This document shows, in pieces, positions 38,279 to 48,965 of a DNA stretch of 64,000 bases; position 1 is the first letter of the stretch; the number at the start of each line of letters is the position of its first letter. This DNA comes from Lonicera japonica. Taxonomy: Eukaryota > Streptophyta > Magnoliopsida > Dipsacales > Caprifoliaceae. The translations under genes were made by a program, and so were the position numbers. The notes beneath the pieces are model-generated. The model was not told the origin of the DNA and searched no databases. It worked only from the letters and a program-made list of their open reading frames with translations. Location: positions 42,272,969 through 42,336,968 of the forward strand of contig CM038468.1 in NCBI GenBank assembly GCA_021464415.1. Direction: 5' to 3'.

Positions 38279-41200
38279 TCACTGGGTATCGTGTTTAGGT
38301 CGAAACTCAATACCATCGACAATAAGACCAAACTTCTCAAATTGGATACCCGAGAACCGCATTTTCACTTCTCCATCATCACCACAGTCGTTGAAAAACT
38401 GCCCCATTTCAATTTCCATCCACCCGTCTTTTCTTCTTCTTTGACCCAACCTATGTAGTGATTGATGCCCTGGTCCGCAAGTTCGAATTCTGCTGGTTGT
38501 AATTGTGTTGACGGCTGCTTTGTATGTAACATTCTCTCTTTTATTCAAATATCTAATTGACGTATGCGCCGATTCGAGTCCATGTATTGTTCCTTTTGAG
38601 AACGTGAATACGAAATAAGCTACATAAGTTGTTTTTTGCGATAGTAATCTAGTACGAAACTTGCCTAAGATGTTAACCCTCCAAACATTCAATAGCTTGG
38701 CTACCTCCGAAAATCTATACAAATAATTGAACAATATTATTTCAGTAACATACAATACGAGTAAATAAAAAAAATAGCATTATTAGTAGTTCATTTTATT
38801 AAATTACGTATTGACACTTTTAAGTTATAATACTTTAATGCAAAAAATAGGTTGGATTATTTATACGTACCCCTCTTTTTCTTGCAAACAGTGGTTTACA
38901 CGTGAATTGAACACATTCTTTTTTAAGTTAGAGACTAAAGCTAGTACAATAGAATCATGGAGATTTTATTTCTATCTACGATATCTTACAGTTAATCCGC
39001 GTTATTAAGTTAATCCGCGCTGCCTACTAAATTAATCCACGAACATGGATAGACTGACAAAAAAATTATTGATTTAATTTTATAAATATTATTTTATTAA
39101 TGATTTAATATTAAAAAATCCACTAGATTAATAAGTACATCCACTTTAATTAAATAAATAAAAATAGGGGCAATTAGTTTTAAGGACAAATATTCATTTC
39201 TTTATCTATTTAAGGACACAACTTTTACACCAATACTTTAAGGTCCAAAGTTTTGTTTAAAATAAAAACTTTTACGGATAAATAATTAAAATTTAATTAA
39301 TATAGCTACAAAACTAATTTATATTATTGTTATTCCTATAATGTCACTATCATCTAATTGATTATTAAACTAATCTAAACTTTTAAAATCTTGCTAGAAG
39401 CTAATATCTATAAAATCAAATTCGAAATTTAAATTTAAAAAATCAAATAACTTCTAACAACTTAATTAATTACTAAAATATAGAAAATCAAATAATTCAA
39501 AATTGAAATTTCAACAATCAAAAAAATTTAAACAACCTAATCAATTTGATTAGTAATTAACAAGGGTGATTTTATTTCTATCCGTGAAATCTGTCAGTTT
39601 ATCCCTCTTTTTGGGTTTTACTAAGATAATTTATATTGCCTACTAAGTTTAACCACGTTGTTGGATAAACTTACAAAAATCAAAATTGGCATAATTTTTA
39701 TAAAATAATGATTCTTTTTAATTCAATTGTAAATTATCCACCAAATTTTTACTTATATCCACCATCATATAATATATCAAAAAGTAAACATAAATTGTAT
39801 AATAAAATGATATTTCCAATATATATAATTTATTGTTAATTACATCCACTTTTCGGACTCGAAATTAGACTATAAGATTATACTATAATCTATGATTCAC
39901 ATTTGTTTTCAGAATTGAGATTATATAATAATTCACATTAGTTTTAGAATAGTAATTAAACAATAAGCATAGTTTGAAACATTTATAATACGTCTACAAA
40001 ATTTAGTTCCTACCTAGAAGTAAATTAAAATTATAACTTTAATAACAGATTTATCGTGGTAAACAAGAAAACAAACATATATTATAATTGAATATTTTTC
40101 CTTTGATTTGAAAGGATTGAGATTGAAGGAAATGATATTTGTTGCCTTCGGCTACTAATTATTTTTTAGTTTCTTAAGTTTCAATTTTTCTTTAATTTTA
40201 TTTATTTAGAGCCCTCATTGTATAGAAAAAAGAAAAAGAAAATAGTAAACTCATTTGTTGAAAAAATTATTTGTTAGTATTATGATATAGTAATATAAAT
40301 TAATTCCACCCAGTTTTGTAGTATTGTATATTTTTGATGAATAATGAATCTATAGTACTTGTATCAATATACCTTTTAACAAATTAAGAAAATATATTAT
40401 TAAGGAAGTATATTCTAATTAGGAAACTAATTTTAAAAGTAGGGAAGTTTATTCTAATTAGAAAACTAATTTTAAAAGTAAATACATTTAAAAGGATTAT
40501 TAATTGGTGATATACTTCTCAATTTTTATAAGGAAGTTTTGAGAAATTTATTTCAATATTAACATAAATCAAGGGTGGATAAACTGCAAAAATTCGTGGA
40601 TAGAAATAAAATTACCCTAGAATTATTGCTATACATTACAACAATATTGGGAGAATAGAATAGGAAAAAATGCTCACGTGTATATGTGTTTTGCAATAAT
40701 TTTATGGAGACATAAATATCTGACATAAAACTAATGTGTCAAAATCAAATGTGGTCATCATATAGGGATTAAAAAGCAATTTATCACAATCCATTATAAT
40801 GAATAAATAATTCACACATTAATATGTCAATTTTTTATGTTAGAATATTTATATTTATGTAAAAAAAATATACTTGTGTTTAATTTTTTTTTTTTGTGTG
40901 CACGCGTGGTAAGAGAGACGGACCTTGAGTCGGGTGAAGATGTACAGTTCCACAATTGTGGATTGTCTCTCGTTTCAATTGCAAGTTGCCTTGCCCCTAC
41001 CATATAACACTTCTTTCCACTTTCTTTGTCCAGTGAAAAACTCTAAAATGAAAAAGCAATTCAAAATAGTTATGGAATATGTAGACATGCAGTACACACA
41101 GCCAAATATACTCGGTTTTTATCCCAAAATCATATATATATATAACTGGATCAGATAATCTCTAGAGTGATTTCAATCATTTTTAAGTTAGAAAAGTAAA

Positions 41201-41525
41201 CATAGATTATTTGTTAAAAAACTACTTGTCAAGATCTAAGATCAAAAAGCGCGAATACGGGTACCATTTTACCACCATCAAGGAGGAGATGAGAGTGAGA
41301 AAGGCGGAGATAGAGTTCTTTCTTGGTGGAAAACACTACTGGAGCCGCCGATTCCAACAAGATCTCCGAGTAATCGGATGGCAAGAATTGCTCCCACACG
41401 CTGTCGGAATCGGCAGCAGACTTGAATCCCAAAGAGATGGAGCATGCTCTACCTGCATCCCGAGGAGAGGTGCGTGAAATAATGTTTAATATGCAATCCT
41501 CCGGCAACTCCCCAAACCACCCCAT
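38279..41525 (-). CDS. F-box/PP2-B (Nictaba-like lectin) protein, copy B, intact, 271 aa
   Basis: The protein is a predicted SCF substrate receptor: an F-box for SKP1 binding plus a PP2 lectin domain that may bind glycans. Exons: 41265-41525, 40924-41042, 38279-38714; 816 bp, GT-AG borders, in frame. The start at 41525 (MGWFGELPEDCILNII) matches copy A. The F-box covers about residues 3-45. The linker exon has SFSLDKESGKKCYM. The PP2 domain runs from about residue 95, with FSEVAKLLNVW, RRRKDGWMEIEMGQFF and a final GIEFRPKHDT. This is the only undamaged copy of the tandem array. Its 2.2-kb second intron holds transposon sequence. Confidence 0.88.
38955..39060. mobile_element. Single-ended relative of the 39564 element
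   Basis: GGAGATTTTATTTCTATC and TGCCTACTAA repeat the left end and first 100 bp of the neighbouring element in the same orientation. No matching right end is seen. Confidence 0.5.
39564..40617. mobile_element. DNA element with ~45-bp imperfect inverted repeats in PP2-B intron 2
   Basis: The left end GGGTGATTTTATTTCTATCC pairs with inverted GGGTAATTTTATTTCTATCC; both continue to CAGTTTATCC. The interior (1.05 kb) is AT-rich and non-coding. The flanks (GTAATTAAC and AGAATTATT) are only loosely alike, so superfamily is uncertain; the long inverted repeats suggest a Mutator-like non-autonomous element. Confidence 0.6.
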
Positions 41526-42293
41526 CGCGTGAGGGTGTGTAATATTATCTTTAACCATTGTTTCATTTATCAAATATCAAATGTATATATATAACAAAAA
41601 ATGGAAATGAGCAAGTCAAAACAGAGGAAGGTGGAGCGATTATTGAAATGCACATTCTTTCATTACAATCGTTCCAAATTAGAAATCTTAGTTTAAACCC
41701 ATTCTAAATGATTACTTTTTTAACGTGCAAGTAAGAATAAAATTTATTTAATACGGCACGGAATGTAATAATTGATTATGTATTAAAGAATATAATTTTA
41801 TTTTTTCTTCTACAAAAAAAAAGAGTATACTTTTTTTTGGATTCATTTGATTAAAAAACTCGAAAATGATTAGAAACACTATTGAAACTTCTGTCTCGAC
41901 TTGATTTTTTTTTTTTTGAGATAATTTTACTACTGAATTTTTTAAATATGAAAGTAAATAGATTTTGTTTTAAATTGTAATAGCAGTTTGAATATCTATA
42001 TGTTTAAGAAAATATTAATTAATTTTAGTTTAATTGTTGGTCAAGATCATAACATCTCAATCAAATTAATCGTTTAACTTTGACTTTGGTATTCTCAAAG
42101 GATACGTTCAGCATAATTAATAGTATTAATTAACGAATGGAACTTATATTATATTGTTAGATTTAGTACATTTATTATCTCCTAAAATGAGATATTATCG
42201 ATTTGAGAGGGACCAGGAAGATAAAAGCGGAACTATTGACTTATTAATTTAAGGTAGTTAAAGAAAGGACTCAGATTTTATAAGGAGAATTAA
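41526..42293. other. Promoter side of PP2-B copy B and start of unit C
   Basis: 41600-41720 matches the upstream regions of copies A (37080-37200) and C (51520-51640), for example GGAGCGATTA and TCATTACAATCGTTCCAAATT. 41940-42060 matches the region after 28440. No TATA box stands out. Confidence 0.5.
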
Positions 42294-42792
42294 GGGTGTG
42301 TTTGATTGGCTTTTTTTTATTATAAAAAATACCAATTTTTACTTGATTTGACAACATTAGGTATTTGATTGGCTTTTTTTTTCTAGGGAAAATATTTTCC
42401 CACTTTTGCTCACACACTTACATTTTCCACCTAACACAAGGAAAACATTTTCTTTGGGGGGGGGGGGGGGGGGGGGGGGGGCTTGTTTGCAATTGCACAG
42501 TTTTCGAGACAACATTTTATCCATTTTTTACATTAAAAATGCTACAACTTAAAATAAAAAATAAAAAATTTAATATTTAAAATCTACTAATCAAGATCAA
42601 TTAAACAAGATCCATTATGACTATAGAATTATGTAAAAAATGCTACAATACAACCAATATTTTTCGAGTAGAAAATTAAGGCAATCAAACACATTTAATT
42701 GCATTTTTCATGCAACTCAATTCTAGGCAATTCAATTGCCTGTAACTTATTTTCTTTCCATGCAAATTTCATACTTACAATCAAACTCACCC
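42294..42792. mobile_element. Tourist-like MITE (499 bp) with exact TAA target duplication
   Basis: Termini are GGGTGTGTTTGATTG and, inverted, GGGTGAGTTTGATTG. TAA flanks both sides (42291-42293 and 42793-42795). The PIF/Harbinger-type ends resemble, but are not the same as, those of the 4.9-kb element. Confidence 0.8.
42456..42481. repeat. G26 homopolymer inside the MITE
   Basis: Twenty-six consecutive G. The length is probably unreliable. Confidence 0.95.
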
Positions 42793-42795
42793 TAA

Positions 42796-44185
42796 GAGTA
42801 GAACTTTGTTAACCCTCTTTAAAAAGGGTCATTATAATCTTTGCATTTGATTGATATATGCAAAAAAATAATAATAAAATAGTTTGATGGGTTCCACACT
42901 TTTTATTACATCCATCAATCAAATGTAAGGGTCGTCATAACCCTCTTTAAAAGATGGTTAACAAAGTCCTACTTGAGAACTAATGTCTCAATTTTTATTT
43001 GGATAACCAGTACATTGATTGTTTCTAAAACAATTATGATTATTAATTGTGCAACATTCTAAAAAATAAAAAATAAAAATAAAAAATCAGATAAAGTATA
43101 TTAATTATGTCTCATAAATCCAACCCAACACGAACACAAAAATTGATATATGATTTTTTTTCTTTTTCAAGTTCATCCTTCATCTACGGAAAAGACAGAG
43201 TTGACTGGAGTAATTGGGTCAACCCGAATTCGGTTAAATCAATTGGGCCATAATCCTCGGCACGACCCGATATAAACAGAGCCCGGTCCGCTACACCGGT
43301 CACAAGACTTGTACCAATAGGGAGGAATTCTATACCAATAATGAATTAGTTTCGTTAATTAATTAATTATGTTATTACAATTGTATTTGTTTTCATGATC
43401 ACAAACTCTGTCTTGTACTCAACTTATTATATAAATATCATTGAACATAAACTCTAGCTAGACGCACAAAAAAATATATATACGAAAGTGATAGGGAATC
43501 AAGGCATACAAAGCTTTGATAATAAGAATGATTATGACGGCCGAACTACGTTAGTTATAAGTATTGTGCGATTGTTTGTCTTTCTCGTTTTTTATTTATT
43601 AATCTACAACAAGAATGATAACAACTGTTTTATAAACTCAACTGAGAAAATAATTTATTATAAATTGTTAATTACTGTCTAAAGAATTTGAGTGACCGGA
43701 TGAGATGTTTTCCATTATTTCTTTAATACAACATTAATTAATGGTTGACAATATAAATTATTCACTCCGGCTTAAATTGATACTCTCATATTTTTTTATT
43801 TTTTTTGGTATTTTTGAAGGAAACTCTACTTTCAACGTAGCCATATAAGGTTAATATTTTATGTTGTGAGATTTGGTATATTGGTTATGTTTTAATAAAT
43901 AAGGGTAGCATTATTGTCAAAATAATTTTTTCTTTTCCATAACATAATACTGCTTTTGAGAAGTTGCACAGTATGCTTTCAAAGTGGTAAGTACGTATTA
44001 TGATGTATGCAGCCATTTTTTCCAATTCAATGTCAGTTGGATTTTGAGCGATTATTTAGTGCTGAAAGGTCTTTTCATGGCAGAGCGTTGTAAAAAGTTT
44101 AAATTTCAAGCAGACCTGACAACAGTCGGGGCTAAATTAAGCAACTTTTCATAGAGTAGAGTTTGCTAAAGGTACGGTTTTGGCT
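42796..44185. other. Duplicated spacer in unit C
   Basis: No gene is seen. 43150-43200 matches 29030-29060, 43330-43690 matches 52280-52600, and 43730-43930 matches 28500-28730, so a partial extra duplication lies between copies B and C. Confidence 0.5.
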
Positions 44186-44189
44186 TTCA

Positions 44190-44450
44190 GAATATTGCAT
44201 TTGAAGGGGATGCTCTGGCGGTTATAAATTTGATCAATAAAGGGTTAATAGGTTGGGGCCATATGGTCATTTGATAGATGATATTAGGAGAGAACTATTT
44301 TATTTGGGACCTTGTAAGTGGTCTTTTGTTTGCCATAATAGTGATGGAGTCGCACATTGTCCTATTAGGCAAGTCAAGTTTGTGTCAGATTTTGAATGTT
44401 GAATGGAGGAGGCGCTCGATTTCTTGTTGCCTTCCCTCTAAAATGATTTC
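44190..44450 (+). pseudogene. RNase H-like fragment of a non-LTR retroelement or related gene
   Basis: The reading ...AFEGDALAVINLINKG, then after a frame change near 44250, GPYGHLIDDIRRELFYLG, CKWSFVCHNSDGVAH and FECxMEEALDFLLPSL resembles the plant RNase H domain (RVT_3 type) found at the end of LINEs and in reverse-transcriptase-like proteins. A TGA interrupts it before MEEALDF. No reverse transcriptase precedes it, so it is a relic. Confidence 0.65.
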
Positions 44451-44512
44451 AATTCTTAATTTTATTCAATTTCCGATTTTAAGAAGAAAAAAAAAGGGGT
44501 GGACCTATGTTT

Positions 44513-44659
44513 TTATTTTTTGAACACATAAAATCCTACTAATTTCTATTCCTAAGGGGTTGGGGAAGAGGAGTTGTTTAATTGCAGCGGGTGAGACTCG
44601 AACTTCGGTTGCCTAGGAGTTCGGGGGAGAGCCTTACCACCGGGCCAACTCCTCCGTGC
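44513..44659 (-). mobile_element. tRNA-derived SINE, 147 bp
   Basis: On the minus strand it starts GGAGGAGTTGGCCCGGTGG, containing an A-box-like block, followed by a B-box-like GTTCGAGTC about 50 bases on. It ends in an A-rich tail (AAAAAATAAAAA). The flanks GGGTGGACCTATGTT (44497-44511) and GGGTGTACCCATGTT (44659-44673) are near-perfect 15-bp direct repeats, as SINE target duplications are. The tRNA-like head lacks a plausible anticodon stem, so it is not a tRNA gene. Confidence 0.72.
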
Positions 44660-44749
44660 GGGTGTACCCATGTTCGACTAACCCCGTTCAAGCTTATTAG
44701 AGCAGTGGTACATCATTAAAAAACCAAAATAGTCACCGAAACATAACCC

Positions 44750-44840
44750 TATGGGATGGCCTAGTAATTCATTAGGTTCTTGTGAGGAATCGATCTATTT
44801 AGGGGGAGATCCCATTTTCGAATCCCTCCGAGTACAAGTT
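44750..44840 (+). other. Second tRNA-like segment, possible SINE head
   Basis: GGGATGGCCTAGTAATTC and, 55 bases on, TTTCGAATCCC resemble A and B boxes. A short A run follows. No flanking direct repeat was found. Confidence 0.4.
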
Positions 44841-45152
44841 GTTAAAAAAAATAGGCACAAAATAATTTTCTCTCATTTCTTTTTCTTTCCTAAGATTTTC
44901 TCTCATATCTTGATAAAATTTCTCTTAATTGCTACTACCCCTTGAGAATTTAAAATGGCCACCACATTTATCTTACCGCTGTTCATTTGAAAGTGAATTA
45001 TTTTGCCCGCTATCTAAAAACCCTATCCAAATTGAGATGAATTAATTGTAATGTAATTAATTTTGTCAATGGAGAATCGTCTAACCAACTAATATATTAA
45101 TTAGCTTAGTTTTTTGAAGGAAAAAAAAGACAAATATATATATATATATAGA

Positions 45153-45540
45153 AAATTTCAAGTAAATGCCTTAATTTAAGAACTTTATTTACGGATCAGG
45201 CCATTTGGTATGCTTCTCAATGGAAGTTTTTAATGAAATTTGGTGGGGATGTTTTTCATTATGTGTAGAACATCTCCACCAAATTTCATCAAAAAATTCA
45301 GCTGAAAAGTGGGTTAACTACAGGATTGAACAATATTGGTCTGGAAATAAATAAATAAAATTCAATATTTTTTCCAATCCTGTAGTTAACCTGCTTTCCA
45401 GTTTAATTTTTTTATAAAATTTGGTTAAAGTGTTTTACACATGATGAAGAATATCCCCATCAAATTTTATCAAAAAAATTCTATCAGGAGGCATGCCAAA
45501 TAGCCTTGGTCTATAAATAAGGTCCTTATTTAAAATTCAC
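45153..45540. repeat. Long hairpin with palindromic arms (~390 bp)
   Basis: The left arm (about 45165-45327) and inverted right arm (about 45374-45540) share GCCATTTGGTATGC/GGCTATTTGGCATGC, AAATTTGGTGGGGAT/AAATTTGATGGGGAT and GTTAACTACAGGATTG. Each arm itself contains a smaller palindrome around ATTTGGTGG...CCACCAAAT. The loop is about 45 bp. It lies in the spacer 3' of PP2-B copy C. Confidence 0.8.
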
Positions 45541-45554
45541 CATATATATACATA

Positions 45555-45842
45555 CATTATTTAGCCTTGAGGAGAACAGAACAAATTCAGCTCTTTTGCT
45601 GGTTGCAGAATTCTCAAAATCACACATATACATATATATATATATATGTATGTATATTACATACAATCGTCAATTTAGATTAAATTAAAGTTCTTAATTG
45701 AAATGCACCCTATATATATATTGTTTAGCTTTGAGGAGAACGGAACAAATTTAGCTCTTCTGCTGCTTGCAGAATTCTCAAAATCACACATATACATATA
45801 TATATATATATATATATTGTATACAATCCTCGATTTAGATGC
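45555..45842. repeat. Tandem duplication, unit ~165 bp
   Basis: Two copies contain TTTAGC(C/T)TTGAGGAGAAC, TTGCAGAATTCTCAAAATC, an AT microsatellite and CGATTTAGAT-like ends. The second begins near 45720. Confidence 0.85.
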
Positions 45843-46488
45843 TAATTTGACGTGCTGGTGGCCATGAATGGAGATGTGATTATAGTGCTGTAGAAGAGTA
45901 AAAGAGTTTTGATTGGTCCTTTTCATCAAAAAAAATTGGAGTAAATTGAGAGGTGGTAATGGAGGATTTTCTTAGTTAGAGAGAGGACGAGCTCGGTTTA
46001 ATGGAGTTAATTTAATTTTTTTAATTACCATTAAATCTTTAATTAATTAATAATTTAAATTTTAAATTCTCGGCAGAGATAGCGCATGTCAAAAAGTTAA
46101 TCGATTTAAAACCATCTAATTTTAAATTAATAATATAAATTATAATTTTACCCTCTATTTAAAGTGATCATACTCTTCACTTTAAATCAACCCGATCAAA
46201 ATAGATATATATATATATATATATATAATAGTACTGTTTTGTATAGACAAGAAATATGGGCATTATATTTTGTAATACACTGTATATTATTACTCAAACA
46301 TAAAATATTTGAAGGAATATGCATGCTTTACGCATATTTGAATTAGTTAGAGTTCTCAATAAGGAAAGCGTTTTTCTCTCCCAAAAACTCATCGATCTAT
46401 TTAAAAGATAATTTAGATCACTTCACCTCTAAAGTGACTTTAGAGGATCTTGATCCTCAAACGCGACAAAAAAGAGCTATGCACAATC

Positions 46489-48930
46489 TCATTTAACATC
46501 ATCTCTAGGTCGAAGCTCAAAACCCTCTACAATAAGACCAGAATCTTCAAATATGATACATGTTAACCGCGGCTCCACTTTTACATCATCATCAAAGTCA
46601 TTGAAAAATTGCCCCACTTCAGTTTCTATCCACCTGTCTTTTCTTCTTTTTCGACCCAACGCATGAAATGATCGATACGCAAGCCCACAAAAAAACATTT
46701 CGCAAGCAGCAGTGTTGTCCTCTTTGGACTCAACATTCTCTCTTTGAGTTGATTTGTATGCTGATTCGCATCCTTCTGTTATTCTTTTTGATGATTTGAA
46801 CACAAATAAGTTACATAAGTTGTTTTTCAAGATAGTAATCTAGCTTGAATCTTGCCTCAAATGCGAACCCTCCTATAATTCAATACCTCGGCCACCTCTG
46901 AAAATCTATATAAATAATTGAACTATATTATTTTAGTAACATACAATACAAGCAAATAGAATACAAGTAAATAAGTATAGACGTAGTAGTCAGGGGCGGA
47001 GCCACGTGGGGGCCCGTGTTCAGAGGGTACATGGGTTTATGTGTGGGAAGAAAAAGTTGAGGAGCCATTGTGTAATTTTGGGCAACGGGTGTTGTTCGCA
47101 ATTAAGCTTACAATCGTAGGGTAAGGGGCTGTAATATTAAGTTAAGCAAGGAATGTTTGGTTAGGTGCGTGTGTATTTTTTGTGCGGGGGTCTCTGTGTA
47201 ATTAGCGTTATAAGTTGAAGGTGTAAGTTTGTAATATCTAATAAGTTTTCACTTTCTTCACTTTGTTCTTTAGGTAGCCGTTTTTCATTACCGTTTTTTT
47301 TTTCTAAAATACAGCCTCCATTTTTTTTTATTATATATCAAAAGATATTTCAAAATATATAATTAATTTTAGAATATCATTTTTAACTTTTCCGAAATAT
47401 CGAAACAGAATGGAGAAGTATTTTAATAAAAAACTGGCCTGTAAACATAATTATTGAGTTTGATTTTACTTAAAAAATTTTTGACCCCCCCTGAAAATTA
47501 TTCCTGACTCCGCCACTGGTAGTAGTACACCAAATTCAAGAAAAGACTGCAATAGTAATGCTAGTTTAGATTTGTGCTTTATTTTCTTTAATTTGGTAAA
47601 TAATGCATTGACAATTGTAACACTTGAATGCACGTACGTACAAAAATAGGTACAGACTACATCCATTTAAGTATTTGATATTGACTCATTGAATATAATA
47701 AAGCACACAAATAAAAATAAAAAAAAAGATTAGAATAATATTCAGCCAGTCTCACTTTTATATTCAATCATGGTTTACCATGTTCGATCCACCGGAGCCC
47801 CATTTTCTTTCCATGTTTTTCATGATCAATTACTAAATATATCTGACGGTTTTTATATAAAAAAATGAAAAAATACATGAGAGAGACCTTGGGTCGGGTG
47901 AAGATGTCCAGTTCCAGAATTCTGAATCCTCTCCGGAATCAATTGCAAGTTGCCTTGCCCCTATCATATAGCACTTCTTTCCACTTTCTTTGCCTAAAGA
48001 AAAACTCTACATTAAAAAGCAATGCAAAACAATTATATTATAACACAAAAGCTACTAATGACAAAGCAAACAATTCCATACCATATTTGTTATTGTTTCA
48101 AAAAATATATACAAATTTAATATCGAGAATATATATATATATATATACTACTTCAATTTTATGTTTATAATATTGAACAGAACAATCAAAAAAATTCAAA
48201 TGCTAGGATAATTTTTGTTTTCAAATATTAAATTGGTTTGATATAGTTATATGTATATATATAGACAAATGTCTTGTATTTTAATTGAGATTTTGACAAA
48301 TAAAGAGGTAAAAAATCTACTGATGAAATAGTTAATAATCTTTAGATTTTTATTTTTTTAGTTTAACGGATAGATAAGGATTTAATTTTCTTTATTTTTT
48401 ATGTACCTCGAGAAATTGAATATTTTAATAGCTATCTTGATGGAAGGGAAATCGAAAACCAACTAGAACTGACTGCCCCAGGAGTTATTAGATTCGTTCA
48501 GTTGGTTTATATTTGACTCAATTTTTACTCTAAAATCATATAACCAGATAAGATAGGTTAAGTGTTATTTTAGAATCAATCCCATCACATAAGTGTTATT
48601 TGCTTTGACAGATGAGGACCGATTTCAAAACTACTTGTTAAAATTTAAAACATCTAACATAAAAGAGGGTGAATACAAGTACCATTTTCCCGCCATCAAC
48701 GAGGAGATTAGATTGAGAAAGGCGAACATAGAGTTCTTTCTTGGTGGAAAACACCAGCGGAGCCACTGACCCTGACAAGATCTGTGGGTAATCGAATGGG
48801 AAGAATTGCTCCCAGGTGGCATCGGAATCGGCGGCTAACTTGAACCCCAATGAGATGGAGGATGCTGTACGTGCATCCCGAGGAGAGGTATGTAAAATAA
48901 TATTTTATATGCAATCCTCCGACGTTGCAC
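46489..48930 (-). pseudogene. F-box/PP2-B gene, copy C, broken
   Basis: Exons: 48683 to about 48930, 47888-48006, 46489-46905. Exon 2 is intact and keeps frame (SFSLGKESGKKCYM). Exon 1 has lost its start codon and first codons by a short deletion near 48920, and has a TAA after SEDCI. Exon 3 has two TGA codons (after VRI and after RLLS) and a one-base loss near 46815; its end still reads RRKDRWIETEVGQFF and GFELRPRDD. A solo LTR separates exon 1 from the upstream region, and a hAT element sits in intron 2. The TGA after VRI is shared with copy A, so that lesion predates their split. Confidence 0.85.
46991..47518. mobile_element. hAT-type non-autonomous element (528 bp) with 8-bp target duplication
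   Basis: Ends are CAGGGGCGGAGCCA and, inverted, CAGTGGCGGAGTCA. GTAGTAGT flanks both sides (46983-46990 and 47519-47526), the 8-bp duplication of hAT elements. Copy A at about 30350-30370 shows the unoccupied site. No transposase is encoded. Confidence 0.85.
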
Positions 48931-48965
48931 TTTGAGGGTAAGTAATTATCTTAATAGATGTTTAA

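Noticed and set aside
44575..44659. tRNA gene on the minus strand
   Set aside because: It has A-box and B-box-like blocks, but no proper anticodon stem, and is followed by an A-rich tail within a 15-bp target duplication; called a SINE instead.
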